Shown here: positions 1 through 7,153 of the stretch, in pieces
Layout of the letters: every line of letters begins with the position of its first letter
Position numbering within the stretch: position 1 is the stretch's first letter
Origin: Peptoniphilus equinus
GTDB taxonomy: Bacteria > Bacillota > Clostridia > Tissierellales > Peptoniphilaceae
NCBI RefSeq assembly: GCF_027921445.1
Contig: NZ_CP115667.1
Coordinates: 186,001-250,000, forward strand
Length of the DNA stretch: 64,000 nucleotides
Direction of reading: 5' to 3'
Made by a program: the position numbers and the translations under genes
Notes under the pieces: generated by a model
Databases searched by the model: none
What the model was told of the DNA's origin: nothing
Seen by the model: the letters and a program-made list of their open reading frames with translations, nothing else

Positions 1-767
1 GTGGTAATTGATTTATGCCCCTCAGACGCCTCATTCAACGTGCCCGTCACGTTGACAGCTTCAACACGAGTTGTTCTACGCGCATCATCAGTTATGACTT
101 TGTAAAAGTCATAACGTCCTATCAAATATCGAATGAGCCTTTCAGGCACATTGTCATAAGTCTCACTCAATCGCCTCAATTCATCCATAAACGACTGTAA
201 AATCGGTTCATAGTAGTCACCAGCTTTATCTGGCAAATCCGACCATAAAGCAGGCGTTCCCGATTCTTTACTATCGTCACGCAACTGCCTAAGTCGTGTG
301 AATTTCGGAACCACTTCCGAGAAATATGTTCGCGAACACGGATGGTCAAACCATTCAGCACCAAAATCAATCATATCTGAAAGACGACTGTGCTTAACCG
401 CATGATGGTTATGCTTGCAGGAAAGTCCAATCTCCCAACGATGACCCCTACGGATGCATAAAACATCTCGAACATCTCCGGCAATACCTGAGGCATCTGC
501 CTGAACGGACAACACAAGCGGCGTGTCATTATCTGCATATTCCAAACGAGGCTCCAAACGGGTAATAACCCTGACAGCTGCATTCGCCGCATCCATAAAA
601 TCATTCTGTTTCTCACCTGCGGTTTCGAAACAATTTTTAGCAGTGCGCATCTGCGCAGTATCTTCCACAATTACATCCTGCGTATCTTTGTATTTGTCAT
701 AAAGTGCAATAACGCAGGCATATTCAAACGCTTTGCCCAGCTTTGTCTGGCTACCTGACTTAGCCAC
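1..767 (-). CDS. HaeIII-like type II restriction endonuclease, 3' end beyond window
   Basis: An open frame runs from about 767 to the left edge with no stop, giving about 255 residues. The start region reads AKSGSQTKLGKAFEYAC, which resembles the opening of the HaeIII restriction enzyme family, and a GLSCKHNHHAVKHSRLSDMI-type stretch near residue 135 is the family's conserved block. It lies 10-17 bp downstream of a HaeIII-like methyltransferase, the usual order for such a pair. An ATG sits at 773, but GGGAGG is almost on top of it; GTG at 767 has a 7-nt spacing and is preferred. GGCC recognition is inferred from the methyltransferase. R.HaeIII is about 318 aa, so roughly 60 residues are missing. 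Confidence 0.7.
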   Translation of the reverse strand, partial: MAKSGSQTKLGKAFEYACVIALYDKYKDTQDVIVEDTAQMRTAKNCFETAGEKQNDFMDAANAAVRVITRLEPRLEYADNDTPLVLSVQADASGIAGDVRDVLCIRRGHRWEIGLSCKHNHHAVKHSRLSDMIDFGAEWFDHPCSRTYFSEVVPKFTRLRQLRDDSKESGTPALWSDLPDKAGDYYEPILQSFMDELRRLSETYDNVPERLIRYLIGRYDFYKVITDDARRTTRVEAVNVTGTLNEASEGHKSIT

Positions 768-783
768 GCACATTCCTCCCTTC

Positions 784-1716
784 TCAATAAACCTTTTCCA
801 ACGTCTCCCGTACACGCACAGCAACCGCTTCCGCCAAGTTACATGGCACCGCATTACCAATCTGCTTGTATACGCTGGTCAAATCACCGCAGAACTTCAT
901 ATCAGCAGGAAACGTCTGAATCGCAGCTGCTTCCTGCCAGCTCAAACGACGAGTCTCACCATCTCCGAATTGCCAAACATCTTTATCAATCTTAACCATA
1001 TCCGGCGAACCCGGCCACAGCGTCACCTGCTTTGCCATAGCAGGAATGGTGTAACTCACTTCATCCCAGCCACGTTTGCGATTCCGAGACATATACCGAC
1101 TGCTGTACGGAGCCATGCAGACGTCCCCATCGCCCGGAGCAGGAACATTCTTCAACGCCTCCCGAAGCGTAACAAGGTTATCGCTCGATTCAGGATATAC
1201 GAACTCGTCAATGCCCAAATCCTTACGAAGACCGACGATAATCACTCGCTCCCTGTCTTCGGGCACGCCGTAATGCTTTGCGTTCAGCAACTTATACCGT
1301 ACGTCATAACCGCAGTCTGAGAATGCCTCAACAATCGCCTCGATAATCTGTCCGCCGCCCATCGTGAGCAGACCTTTCACGTTTTCTCCGACAAAAGCCA
1401 ACGGACGCTTCGCCTTGACAATGCGCACATAATGCTTGTACAGAGAATTGCGGCTATCGTCCAACTTACGCGGACCAGACAAGGAAAACCCTTGGCACGG
1501 GAACCCACCGAGAATAATATCGGTATCGGGAATATCGTCCTCAGAAATCTGTCCAATATCGCCACATACTACGGTTGCATCGCTCCAACGACGGAACGTA
1601 TCGCATGCATCCTTGTTAAAATCATTCGCCCAAACCGTCTTGAAACCGGCACGCTCGAATCCAATATCCAATCCGCCTGCTCCGCAAAAAAGACTCGCCT
1701 GTGTCATTTGTTTCAT
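784..1716 (-). CDS. DNA (cytosine-5) methyltransferase, M.HaeIII-like
   Basis: A 310-residue C5-methyltransferase. Visible motifs in order are the SAM-binding SLFCGAGGLDIGFERAGF near the N-terminus, GGFPCQGFS with the catalytic cysteine, ENVKG with the catalytic glutamate, the NAKHYGVPEDRERV block, and the C-terminal IGNAVP motif. The target region contains MSRNRKRGWDEVSYT, which matches the corresponding part of M.HaeIII (GGCC) as I recall it. The frame is open upstream to 1752, but AAGGAG lies 8 nt before the ATG at 1716, so that start is used. It is 25 bp after the ParG-like gene and just before the restriction enzyme, probably in one transcript with parA. The specificity is inferred from similarity, not shown. 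Confidence 0.9.
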   Translation of the reverse strand: MKQMTQASLFCGAGGLDIGFERAGFKTVWANDFNKDACDTFRRWSDATVVCGDIGQISEDDIPDTDIILGGFPCQGFSLSGPRKLDDSRNSLYKHYVRIVKAKRPLAFVGENVKGLLTMGGGQIIEAIVEAFSDCGYDVRYKLLNAKHYGVPEDRERVIIVGLRKDLGIDEFVYPESSDNLVTLREALKNVPAPGDGDVCMAPYSSRYMSRNRKRGWDEVSYTIPAMAKQVTLWPGSPDMVKIDKDVWQFGDGETRRLSWQEAAAIQTFPADMKFCGDLTSVYKQIGNAVPCNLAEAVAVRVRETLEKVY

Positions 1717-1741
1717 TTTGCCATCTCCTTTTCTTATTTTG

Positions 1742-1990
1742 TTACCACTCATGATTCGCGATGTACTCGTCGGCAGCCAGACGGAAAAACGCGGACAGGC
1801 TCAACCCGTGAGCCTTCGCAATCGCCGTCAGGCGCGCCTTATCACTTTTCGTCATAGAGACCAATGACGTGGCGCGCTCCTCCGATGCATCGGCGGAAAC
1901 GCTCGCCTTGGCCTCCTTCTTATCGTGTTCCTTCGCGGCGTCTGCTTCGAACTTATCAAGCAATGCCGCCATATCTTGTTTCCTCGTCAT
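1742..1990 (-). CDS. ParG-like ribbon-helix-helix DNA-binding protein
   Basis: An 82-residue protein with a charged, probably unstructured N-terminal half rich in K, E, D and A. The C-terminal half, from about residue 39, reads as a ribbon-helix-helix fold: a strand ATSLVSM, then helices TKSDKARLTAIAKAHG and SLSAFFRLAADEYIA. GAGGAGG lies 6 nt before the ATG. It follows a small ParA ATPase, matching type Ib partition systems (ParF-ParG), where the partner is a roughly 76-aa RHH protein that binds the centromere, represses the operon and stimulates the ATPase through its tail. AGTATCTAT repeats lie just upstream. An antitoxin-type RHH regulator is the alternative, but no toxin is seen. Confidence 0.65.
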   Translation of the reverse strand: MTRKQDMAALLDKFEADAAKEHDKKEAKASVSADASEERATSLVSMTKSDKARLTAIAKAHGLSLSAFFRLAADEYIANHEW

Positions 1991-2006
1991 GCTCTACCTC
2001 CTCGCA

Positions 2007-2047
2007 ATAGATACTATTTAGATAATCAGTATCTATTAAGTATCTAT
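2007..2047. promoter_or_regulatory. AGTATCTAT repeats, candidate RHH operator or centromere
   Basis: The nonamer AGTATCTAT occurs exactly at 2028-2036 and 2039-2047, 11 bp apart, and inverted (ATAGATACT) at 2007-2015. One helical turn between half sites is typical for ribbon-helix-helix repressors. The array spans the parA stop and the gap before the ParG-like gene. Binding is inferred. Confidence 0.55.
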
Positions 2048-2620
2048 CCTTTTCAACTGCTGCTTCTCGAACGGCAGGCCCGCCAGAATGCTAACCTTGC
2101 GGCACATCGCGCGGACCGCCTCGGCGGCGGCATCGTGCCTGTCCACGTTCACGACGGATTTCTGCATGCCCTGCGCCTGCACGATTGCCTCGGACTGCGG
2201 AACCTTGACGACGTTTTTCGCCCATGGCTTCTTCTCAAGCCACGCCATGAACGACGCGCACATGCGAAAACGGTTCGTCCCGTTCACCACGATAACCAGC
2301 GGGGCATTCGTGTTCTTCGTCACGATAGAGACCGTTCGCGTGAACGGCTCGATGTCGTTCGGCGTCGGTCGAACGGGGATGACGATGACGTCCGCACCGG
2401 AAACAAGGTCGCTCAGATTGTCCGTCAGCACGCCCGGCGTATCGACGATGGCAACCTCGGCATCCTCGACCTTCTTCGAAGACGATGCGTCCTTATACTG
2501 ACCGTCCAGAGAGTAGAGTGACGCGGGCACGCCCTGTCGCACATAGCTCTCGTAAAGCTCGTTGGCTATCACCGACTTACCGGTGCCGCCTTTCTCGCAA
2601 ACGACTGCGATTGTCTTCAT
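2036..2620 (-). CDS. ParA/ParF-family partition ATPase
   Basis: A 194-residue P-loop ATPase of the ParA/MinD group. The deviant Walker A motif KGGTGKS is at residues 10-16 and the Walker B region reads VAIVDTPG near residue 58. It has no N-terminal DNA-binding domain, which with its length puts it with the type Ib partition ATPases such as ParF (about 206 aa) rather than P1 ParA. It would position or segregate the DNA that carries it, with the RHH protein encoded 46 bp downstream as partner. Partition genes this close to a restriction-modification pair suggest an integrated plasmid or conjugative element. A role in chromosome or protein positioning is less likely. Confidence 0.85.
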   Translation of the reverse strand: MKTIAVVCEKGGTGKSVIANELYESYVRQGVPASLYSLDGQYKDASSSKKVEDAEVAIVDTPGVLTDNLSDLVSGADVIVIPVRPTPNDIEPFTRTVSIVTKNTNAPLVIVVNGTNRFRMCASFMAWLEKKPWAKNVVKVPQSEAIVQAQGMQKSVVNVDRHDAAAEAVRAMCRKVSILAGLPFEKQQLKRIDT

Positions 2621-2666
2621 ATCAGCACCTCCATCCTATCAAATATATATACTCAATATCTAAATT

Positions 2667-2706
2667 ATAGCTACTGAATAAATAAAAATCAATACGCAGT
2701 AGCTAT
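2667..2706. repeat. 10-bp perfect inverted repeat upstream of parA
   Basis: ATAGCTACTG at 2667-2676 and CAGTAGCTAT at 2697-2706 are exact reverse complements separated by 20 AT-rich bases. It sits at the boundary between AT-rich DNA upstream of parA and the GC-rich block. It could be a partition site, an operator or a nicking-site hairpin; nothing in the sequence decides which. Confidence 0.5.
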
Positions 2707-2990
2707 CGGAGCACGTCCTTTTGCAGACCAGAGCAGGGTCTTCATCAGGGCTTTTGCTGGTCTCCAAACGGGCTTCGCGCCCTCGCCTCGCCCCGTCCGT
2801 TCCGCCGCGTTTTCCGAATCCGGCTCATAAACGAGCGGACGACGAAAACCCCGATTTTCCGCCCCTTGCGCGTACGTCCACCCGCATCCAACCGCCGCCC
2901 GCAGGGCGACCACCCTTGCAGCGAGCGAACGCGAGATGCGCAAGGGCGCTCGAATACCCTAAGGCCGCTTCAGAGGCGTTTTAAGGCACG
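2707..2990. other. GC-rich block without a convincing gene
   Basis: This stretch is visibly richer in G and C than both flanks and contains CG-rich, partly self-complementary pieces such as GCCCGCAGGGC. A minus-strand open frame of 84 codons (2689-2943) covers most of it, but it is arginine- and alanine-rich, has no ribosome site and matches no family I know, so I do not call it. The composition suggests a different origin from the core chromosome. Confidence 0.4.
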
Positions 2991-3028
2991 AAAAAAGCCC
3001 GAGGGGTAACGAGTACCCCAACGGGCTT
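2991..3028 (-). terminator. Rho-independent terminator (minus strand)
   Basis: AAGCCCG and CGGGCTT, extended inward by GGGGTA and TACCCC, form a long hairpin that ends on the minus strand in a run of six T (2991-2996). It separates the ssrA side from the accessory block. Confidence 0.7.
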
Positions 3029-3080
3029 AAAACGGGCTTAAAACGCAAAATACGGCGTTTCACAGCAATGGGAACGAAAA

Positions 3081-3102
3081 GGGGACGCCATCAGGCGTCC
3101 CC
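3081..3102 (-). terminator. Rho-independent terminator downstream of ssrA
   Basis: GGGGACGCC and GGCGTCCCC pair perfectly around a 4-base loop and are followed on the minus strand by TTTT. It lies 60 bp past the tmRNA 3' end and probably ends that transcript. Confidence 0.7.
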
Positions 3103-3161
3103 AAATCTATACACAAGCGCAAACTCATTCTTGTAAAAGAAGAGTTCGACGCTTCCTCTTT

Positions 3162-3505
3162 TGGTGGAGGCGGCGGGAGTCGAACCCGCGTCCGAAAGCT
3201 CTTTACAGTGAACTTCTCCGAGTGCAGAGCTGTCTTTTTATTTCACTGCAACACCTCGACAGTCAAAGTTGCGGCAGCTATTGACATGGTTACCCCCTAA
3301 GTTATGTCAACTAACTTAGCTTTGTGTCCAGCTGAATTTGACACCCAGACCGGCTCGCTGGCCTTCCGGTGTGGATGATCCGAGCCGTTAGGCTGCGAAT
3401 GCTAAATTTTCGTTTTTGTCGTTTGTTTTTTTGTGAGCTTTAACGCTGTCTCAAGCGACTCGCTATTCAGTGCTCCAAACCCCCGTCGAAGCCATTTTCG
3501 CCCCC
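3162..3505 (-). ncRNA. ssrA: tmRNA (transfer-messenger RNA)
   Basis: The minus strand begins with GGGGGCGAAAATGGCTTCGA, the usual tmRNA 5' end, and finishes with a T-arm (GGTTCGACTCCCGCC) and an acceptor strand ending in CCA at 3162. The 7-bp acceptor stem GGGGGCG/CGCCTCC closes. The tag frame lies at 3388-3426 and ends NDKNENLAFAA before TAA. The exact resume codon (ACA or AAC) is uncertain. tmRNA rescues stalled ribosomes and tags the chains for ClpXP, encoded 5 kb away. The 3' end is also a common integration site for mobile elements, which fits the accessory block next to it. Confidence 0.96.
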
Positions 3506-3527
3506 GTGGGATTACACACATTATAAA

Positions 3528-4073
3528 TTAAAATTGACGCGGGGTCAATTGATAGGCAATGTAGCCGAGCAGACCGCCGAGTGTGTTTAAAATCACATCG
3601 TCCACGTCCAGTGTGCGGCCGATGATGAGCTGAATGAGTTCAATGGCAATGACACCCAAGCACAGAGTGATAAAAAAGCGATGGAATTTTTTGAAGTAGG
3701 GGTAGACCATCGGCAGTAAGATGCCAAGGGGAATGGTGATGAGCACATTACCCAGAATATTAATCAGGGCAAACTCGATGTCGCCGTACGCCATAAAGGT
3801 ACGGATGGTGTGAAAGGGTTCCAAGTTCATCCGCTGGGCAATGGGAAGCTCGTGAGTGATCACACTGGGACCTGCCAACGTGGAGTTGGACATGAACAGA
3901 AAGATAAGCAGCATAATGAAGTAACCGTAGAAGAGACTCATGGTCACTTCCCGCCGCACACTGGAACCGCGTTTGAGATGGCGGAAGTAGCGAGTGCGAA
4001 TTATGCTAAAGGCACAGAACACCACCACAAAGAGCACCAGAGCTCGCAGAAGATAGAGCAGTGTCAACGGCAT
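3528..4073 (-). CDS. VanZ-family membrane protein
   Basis: A 181-residue protein with about five hydrophobic segments. The VanZ pattern is clear: NILGNVLITIPLGILLP near the middle, then EliQLiiGRtlDVDDvilNtlGG and a final GY segment. VanZ proteins lower teicoplanin susceptibility in some systems by an unclear mechanism; chromosomal copies have no established job. The frame extends upstream to a GTG at 4082, but GAGGAG lies 8 nt before the ATG at 4073. It overlaps the HAD gene by 10 bp, so the two are probably cotranscribed. Confidence 0.85.
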   Translation of the reverse strand: MPLTLLYLLRALVLFVVVFCAFSIIRTRYFRHLKRGSSVRREVTMSLFYGYFIMLLIFLFMSNSTLAGPSVITHELPIAQRMNLEPFHTIRTFMAYGDIEFALINILGNVLITIPLGILLPMVYPYFKKFHRFFITLCLGVIAIELIQLIIGRTLDVDDVILNTLGGLLGYIAYQLTPRQF

Positions 4074-4711
4074 GGCGTCCACTCCTCGAAGCTTGTGATC
4101 ATCGCATCGACAAATTCACCTACGGCGGCATAGTTGGAATAATTCATAGGATCTTTGACACAGCAGGTGTGCATACCGGCGCAGTGAGCCGCTTTTAAAG
4201 CAAACTCCGAGTCGTCGAAGACCAGAGCTTCCTTCGGGTCAAAGGCCTCAAGCTCCGCAACTTTCAAATAGTAGGCAGCAAGATCTTTGGCAATGCCCAC
4301 ACCCTCGGAGGTGTAAATACCGTCAAAGACCTGACTCATCTCAAAGCGTTCCAGCAGCGGTGCGACAAAAGCTTCGTCGGTAGCGGTAGTCAAAAGGACT
4401 TTTGCACCGAGATCTTTGTAGGTATGTACGGTTTCGAAAGCGCCGGGCTTCGGCACGACTTCGTTTAAATAGTAGTAAAGGACGGTGGCTTGCATATCGT
4501 CGTAAATGGCATCGATCGTCTCTTCCAGGCGGAAGGTATCTTTAATAAAACCGCAAGCGGTATATAAGCTCATCGTATTCATTTGGGCAATGACATCCGG
4601 CGTGATGGTTAAGTGCCGGCGAGCTAAAAAGTTTTTAGAGAGATTTCGCCACATGGGCATGGAGTTCACGAGGACGCCGTCCAGGTCAAACAGTATTGTA
4701 TGTATTTTCAT
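4064..4711 (-). CDS. HAD-superfamily hydrolase, beta-phosphoglucomutase-like
   Basis: A 215-residue haloacid dehalogenase-type phosphatase. Motif I is FDLDGVLVNS at residues 8-17 with the nucleophilic aspartate. Motif II is LLTTATD, motif III the AKDL lysine region, and motif IV VFDDSEFAL. A helical cap lies between motifs I and II, as in the PGMB/phosphoglycolate phosphatase subgroup. The frame continues upstream through the tRNA gene, so the ATG at 4711, beginning MKIHTILFDLDG, is taken as the start. It probably hydrolyses a small phosphorylated metabolite; the substrate cannot be told. It is the first gene of a pair with VanZ. Confidence 0.8.
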   Translation of the reverse strand: MKIHTILFDLDGVLVNSMPMWRNLSKNFLARRHLTITPDVIAQMNTMSLYTACGFIKDTFRLEETIDAIYDDMQATVLYYYLNEVVPKPGAFETVHTYKDLGAKVLLTTATDEAFVAPLLERFEMSQVFDGIYTSEGVGIAKDLAAYYLKVAELEAFDPKEALVFDDSEFALKAAHCAGMHTCCVKDPMNYSNYAAVGEFVDAMITSFEEWTPCR

Positions 4712-4810
4712 AAGGTCACCGTATCTATTATCTATGATTGGGGATAGGATGTAAATGTGCCGGAATACATCGGCAACAAAAAAAGTGTAAGGAAAGTTCC
4801 TTACACTTAA

Positions 4811-4888
4811 TGGTCGGGGTGAGAGGATTTGAACCCCCGGCCCCATGGTCCCAAACCACGTGCGCTACCAAACTGCGCTACACCCCGA
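4811..4888 (-). tRNA. tRNA-Pro (anticodon TGG)
   Basis: The minus strand folds as a tRNA. The acceptor TCGGGGT pairs with ACCCCGA, followed by encoded CCA at 4811-4813. The D-arm contains AGTTTGGTAGC, the anticodon loop is TTTGGGA, and the T-loop is GGTTCAAATCC. The anticodon TGG reads proline codons. It lies just upstream of proS on the other strand. Confidence 0.95.
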
Positions 4889-5002
4889 AGTTGATTACTA
4901 ATGTATTATAATGCCTTTATCAAAAATTTACAAGTCTTTTTTTAAAAGAACATTTTTAGTGTTGCAAAACAACAAAACACATTATAATGGACGGCAGGGT
5001 AT

Positions 5003-5031
5003 TTGACAAGAGGTTTTTAAAATTTTATTGA
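5003..5031 (+). promoter_or_regulatory. Candidate sigma-70 promoter for proS
   Basis: TTGACA at 5003-5008 is followed after 17 bp by TATTGA. A second TTGACA starts at 5029. The 297 bp between the tRNA and proS hold no gene. A GGGCGGCACCACG stretch at about 5035 looks slightly like a T-box but has no terminator partner that I can see. Confidence 0.4.
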
Positions 5032-5185
5032 CAAAGGGCGGCACCACGACGGATACGGCTCGTTATGATTCACGGTGCACGGCGGAGGGAGGCGTGAGAA
5101 AATCCCCATTCCGCGCTTGAAAAGCTTGAAGTGGTGTGGTTTTAATAATATAATGAATAAGATAATTTGATGATTGGAGGAAATT

Positions 5186-6883
5186 ATGAAACTTTCGCGT
5201 TTCTATATGCCAACGTTGAGAGAGGCGCCTCAGGATGCAGAAATTGCATCCCACAAGTTTCTCTTAAGGGGGGCATTTATACGCAAATCGGCCAGCGGGG
5301 TCTACACGTATTTACCCCTCGGCTACCGCGTGGTGAGAAAGATTGAACAAATTGTACGAGAGGAAATGGATCGCGCCGGCGCTCAGGAAATTTTAATGTC
5401 GGCCATCCAACCTAAAGAAATCTGGGAAGCTTCCGGAAGATGGGATCGGTTCGGGCCGGAGATGTTTAAGCTCACCGATCGTCATGACCGCGAATTTTGC
5501 CTTGGCCCTACAGCCGAAGAGTATTTTACGACCTTGATCAAAGACGAGGTCAAGTCCTATAAACAACTTCCTCTCAATCTCTATCAAATACAAACGAAAT
5601 ATCGGGACGAAAAGCGTCCTCGTTTCGGCATCAACCGTGCACGGGAATTTACCATGAAGGACGGTTACTCCTTTGACCTGGACCGCGAGGGTATGGAAGT
5701 GTCCTATCATACCATGTACGAGGCCTATGAAAAGATTTTTAATCGCATCGGTTTGGATTACGTCATCGTTCAGGGGGACAACGGCGCCATGGGCGGCAAT
5801 ATGTCCCACGAATTTATCGCACTGTCCGACACCGGTGAAGGCGTTATAGCTTTTGGCGGCGACTATGCTGCAACCGAAGAAAAAGCGGAGGTCACCTACA
5901 CGGTTCAGGACAAAGCCCGGGTAGATCTCACCGAGGTCACGACGCCGGGGGTCACGACTATCGAAGAACTGGCGGCGTTTTTATCCGTCACGGCGAAGGA
6001 CTGTTTGAAAGCTGTGGATCTGATGGTGGCAGGTGAGCCTGTTGTGGTTTTCATTCCGGGCGACCGCACACTGAACATGGCAAAGCTCGAAGGCTATCTC
6101 GGTGTGCCGGAGCATGACATCCTGCCTATGACCACTGAGCAAATTGAAGCCATGGGCTCTGTCGAAGGATTCACAGGACCGATGGGCATTGATGCACGCA
6201 TTATTGTGGATCGCAGCGTGACGGCGATGAAGAATGTCATCGTCGGAGCCAACAAGAAAGATACGCATCTACAAGGTGCAAGTTACGGGCGCGACTTTGA
6301 AGGGGAAGACGGCGGTGATCTTTTGGTAGTTGAAGAAGGGGACACCGTACCGAACAGCGATATCGCCTATGCATTCCGTCGAGGCATTGAAGTAGGTAAT
6401 ATTTTCCAATTGGGAACCAAGTATTCGGATGCCTTGGAGGCTACGGTGCTGGATGAAAATGGTAAAGCTCAAGTGATTTGGATGGGCTCCTATGGTGTGG
6501 GTATTACGCGCACGGTCAGCGCCGTGGTGGAACAGTGTCACGATGAGGACGGCATCATATGGCCGGTATCCGTGACGCCGTACCACGTTATTATCACGGT
6601 GGTGAAAAACAAGGACGAGGCGCAAATGGCGCTGGGTGAAAGCCTCTATAACCAACTGCTCGATGCCGGGTATGACGTGTTGTTAGACGACAGAGCCGAG
6701 CGTCCCGGCGTGAAGTTTAAAGACCGTGATCTCATCGGGATTCCCCTTCGGATTACCGTAGGCAAGGGCGCAGCTGAACATCGTGTGGAATATTCTACAC
6801 GAAAGGCGATGGACACGGTCGAGCTTCACGCCGATGAGCTGATGGCTCGCATCAAAACGGATCTGGAGCACTACGATGAGTGA
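5186..6883 (+). CDS. proS: Prolyl-tRNA synthetase
   Basis: A 565-residue class II aminoacyl-tRNA synthetase charging tRNA-Pro, with the bacterial-type layout. Motif 1 lies in the first 90 residues (YLPLGYRVVRKIEQIVREEMDRAGAQE), motif 2 reads YQIQTKYRDEKRPRFGINRAREFTMKDGYSF (residues 130-160), and an INS editing domain lies at about 225-400. Motif 3 (GSYGVGITRTVSAVVEQ) follows at about 435, and the anticodon-binding domain is C-terminal. GGAGG lies 7 nt before the ATG at 5186. It overlaps the ydbC-like gene by 8 bp. The length is normal for the family. Confidence 0.96.
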   Translation: MKLSRFYMPTLREAPQDAEIASHKFLLRGAFIRKSASGVYTYLPLGYRVVRKIEQIVREEMDRAGAQEILMSAIQPKEIWEASGRWDRFGPEMFKLTDRHDREFCLGPTAEEYFTTLIKDEVKSYKQLPLNLYQIQTKYRDEKRPRFGINRAREFTMKDGYSFDLDREGMEVSYHTMYEAYEKIFNRIGLDYVIVQGDNGAMGGNMSHEFIALSDTGEGVIAFGGDYAATEEKAEVTYTVQDKARVDLTEVTTPGVTTIEELAAFLSVTAKDCLKAVDLMVAGEPVVVFIPGDRTLNMAKLEGYLGVPEHDILPMTTEQIEAMGSVEGFTGPMGIDARIIVDRSVTAMKNVIVGANKKDTHLQGASYGRDFEGEDGGDLLVVEEGDTVPNSDIAYAFRRGIEVGNIFQLGTKYSDALEATVLDENGKAQVIWMGSYGVGITRTVSAVVEQCHDEDGIIWPVSVTPYHVIITVVKNKDEAQMALGESLYNQLLDAGYDVLLDDRAERPGVKFKDRDLIGIPLRITVGKGAAEHRVEYSTRKAMDTVELHADELMARIKTDLEHYDE

Positions 6884-7100
6884 GTTTAAATTTGAAATCA
6901 CCGAGCACATTGCCACCCTTTCAGAAAAGGCAAACGGCTGGACCAAAGAGCTGAATAAGGTCTCGTGGAATGATCGTCCGCCAAAGTACGACATTCGGGA
7001 TTGGGATCCTGACCACGGGAAAATGTCCAAAGGCATTGGACTCAACGACGACGAAATCACAGCGTTAAAAGACGCATTAAATAGCATGAGCCAACTTTAA
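6876..7100 (+). CDS. YdbC-family PC4-like single-strand nucleic acid binding protein
   Basis: A 74-residue protein of the YdbC/PC4 group, compact proteins related to the eukaryotic coactivator PC4 that bind single-stranded DNA. The family signature is obvious: FEITEHIATLSEKANGWTKELN, VSWNDRPPKYDIRDWDP, and a C-terminal helix LNDDEITALKDAL. It overlaps the proS stop by 8 bp and is probably translated by coupling. Its cellular role in Firmicutes is not well defined. I see nothing unusual in length. Confidence 0.85.
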   Translation: MSEFKFEITEHIATLSEKANGWTKELNKVSWNDRPPKYDIRDWDPDHGKMSKGIGLNDDEITALKDALNSMSQL

Positions 7101-7104
7101 AAAT

Positions 7105-7133
7105 TTGATGTTCTTTTACCTTTATGGTATACT
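7105..7133 (+). promoter_or_regulatory. Promoter for tig-clpP-clpX
   Basis: TTGATG at 7105-7110 and TATACT at 7128-7133 are 17 bp apart, 20 bp before the trigger factor start. No HrcA (CIRCE) or CtsR-type repeat is visible next to it. Confidence 0.6.
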
Positions 7134-7153
7134 CATGACACAATGGAGGAAAT

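Noticed and set aside
733-1320. 195-codon plus-strand frame opposite the methyltransferase
   Set aside because: It is an antisense shadow of a strongly supported methyltransferase gene.
2689-2943. 84-codon minus-strand frame in the GC-rich block
   Set aside because: It has biased Arg/Ala/Gly composition from the GC-rich DNA, no ribosome site and no recognisable family.
5035-5060. Possible T-box before proS (GGGCGGCACCACG)
   Set aside because: The match to the T-box core is poor and no terminator or specifier stem is visible; it also overlaps a TTGACA promoter box.
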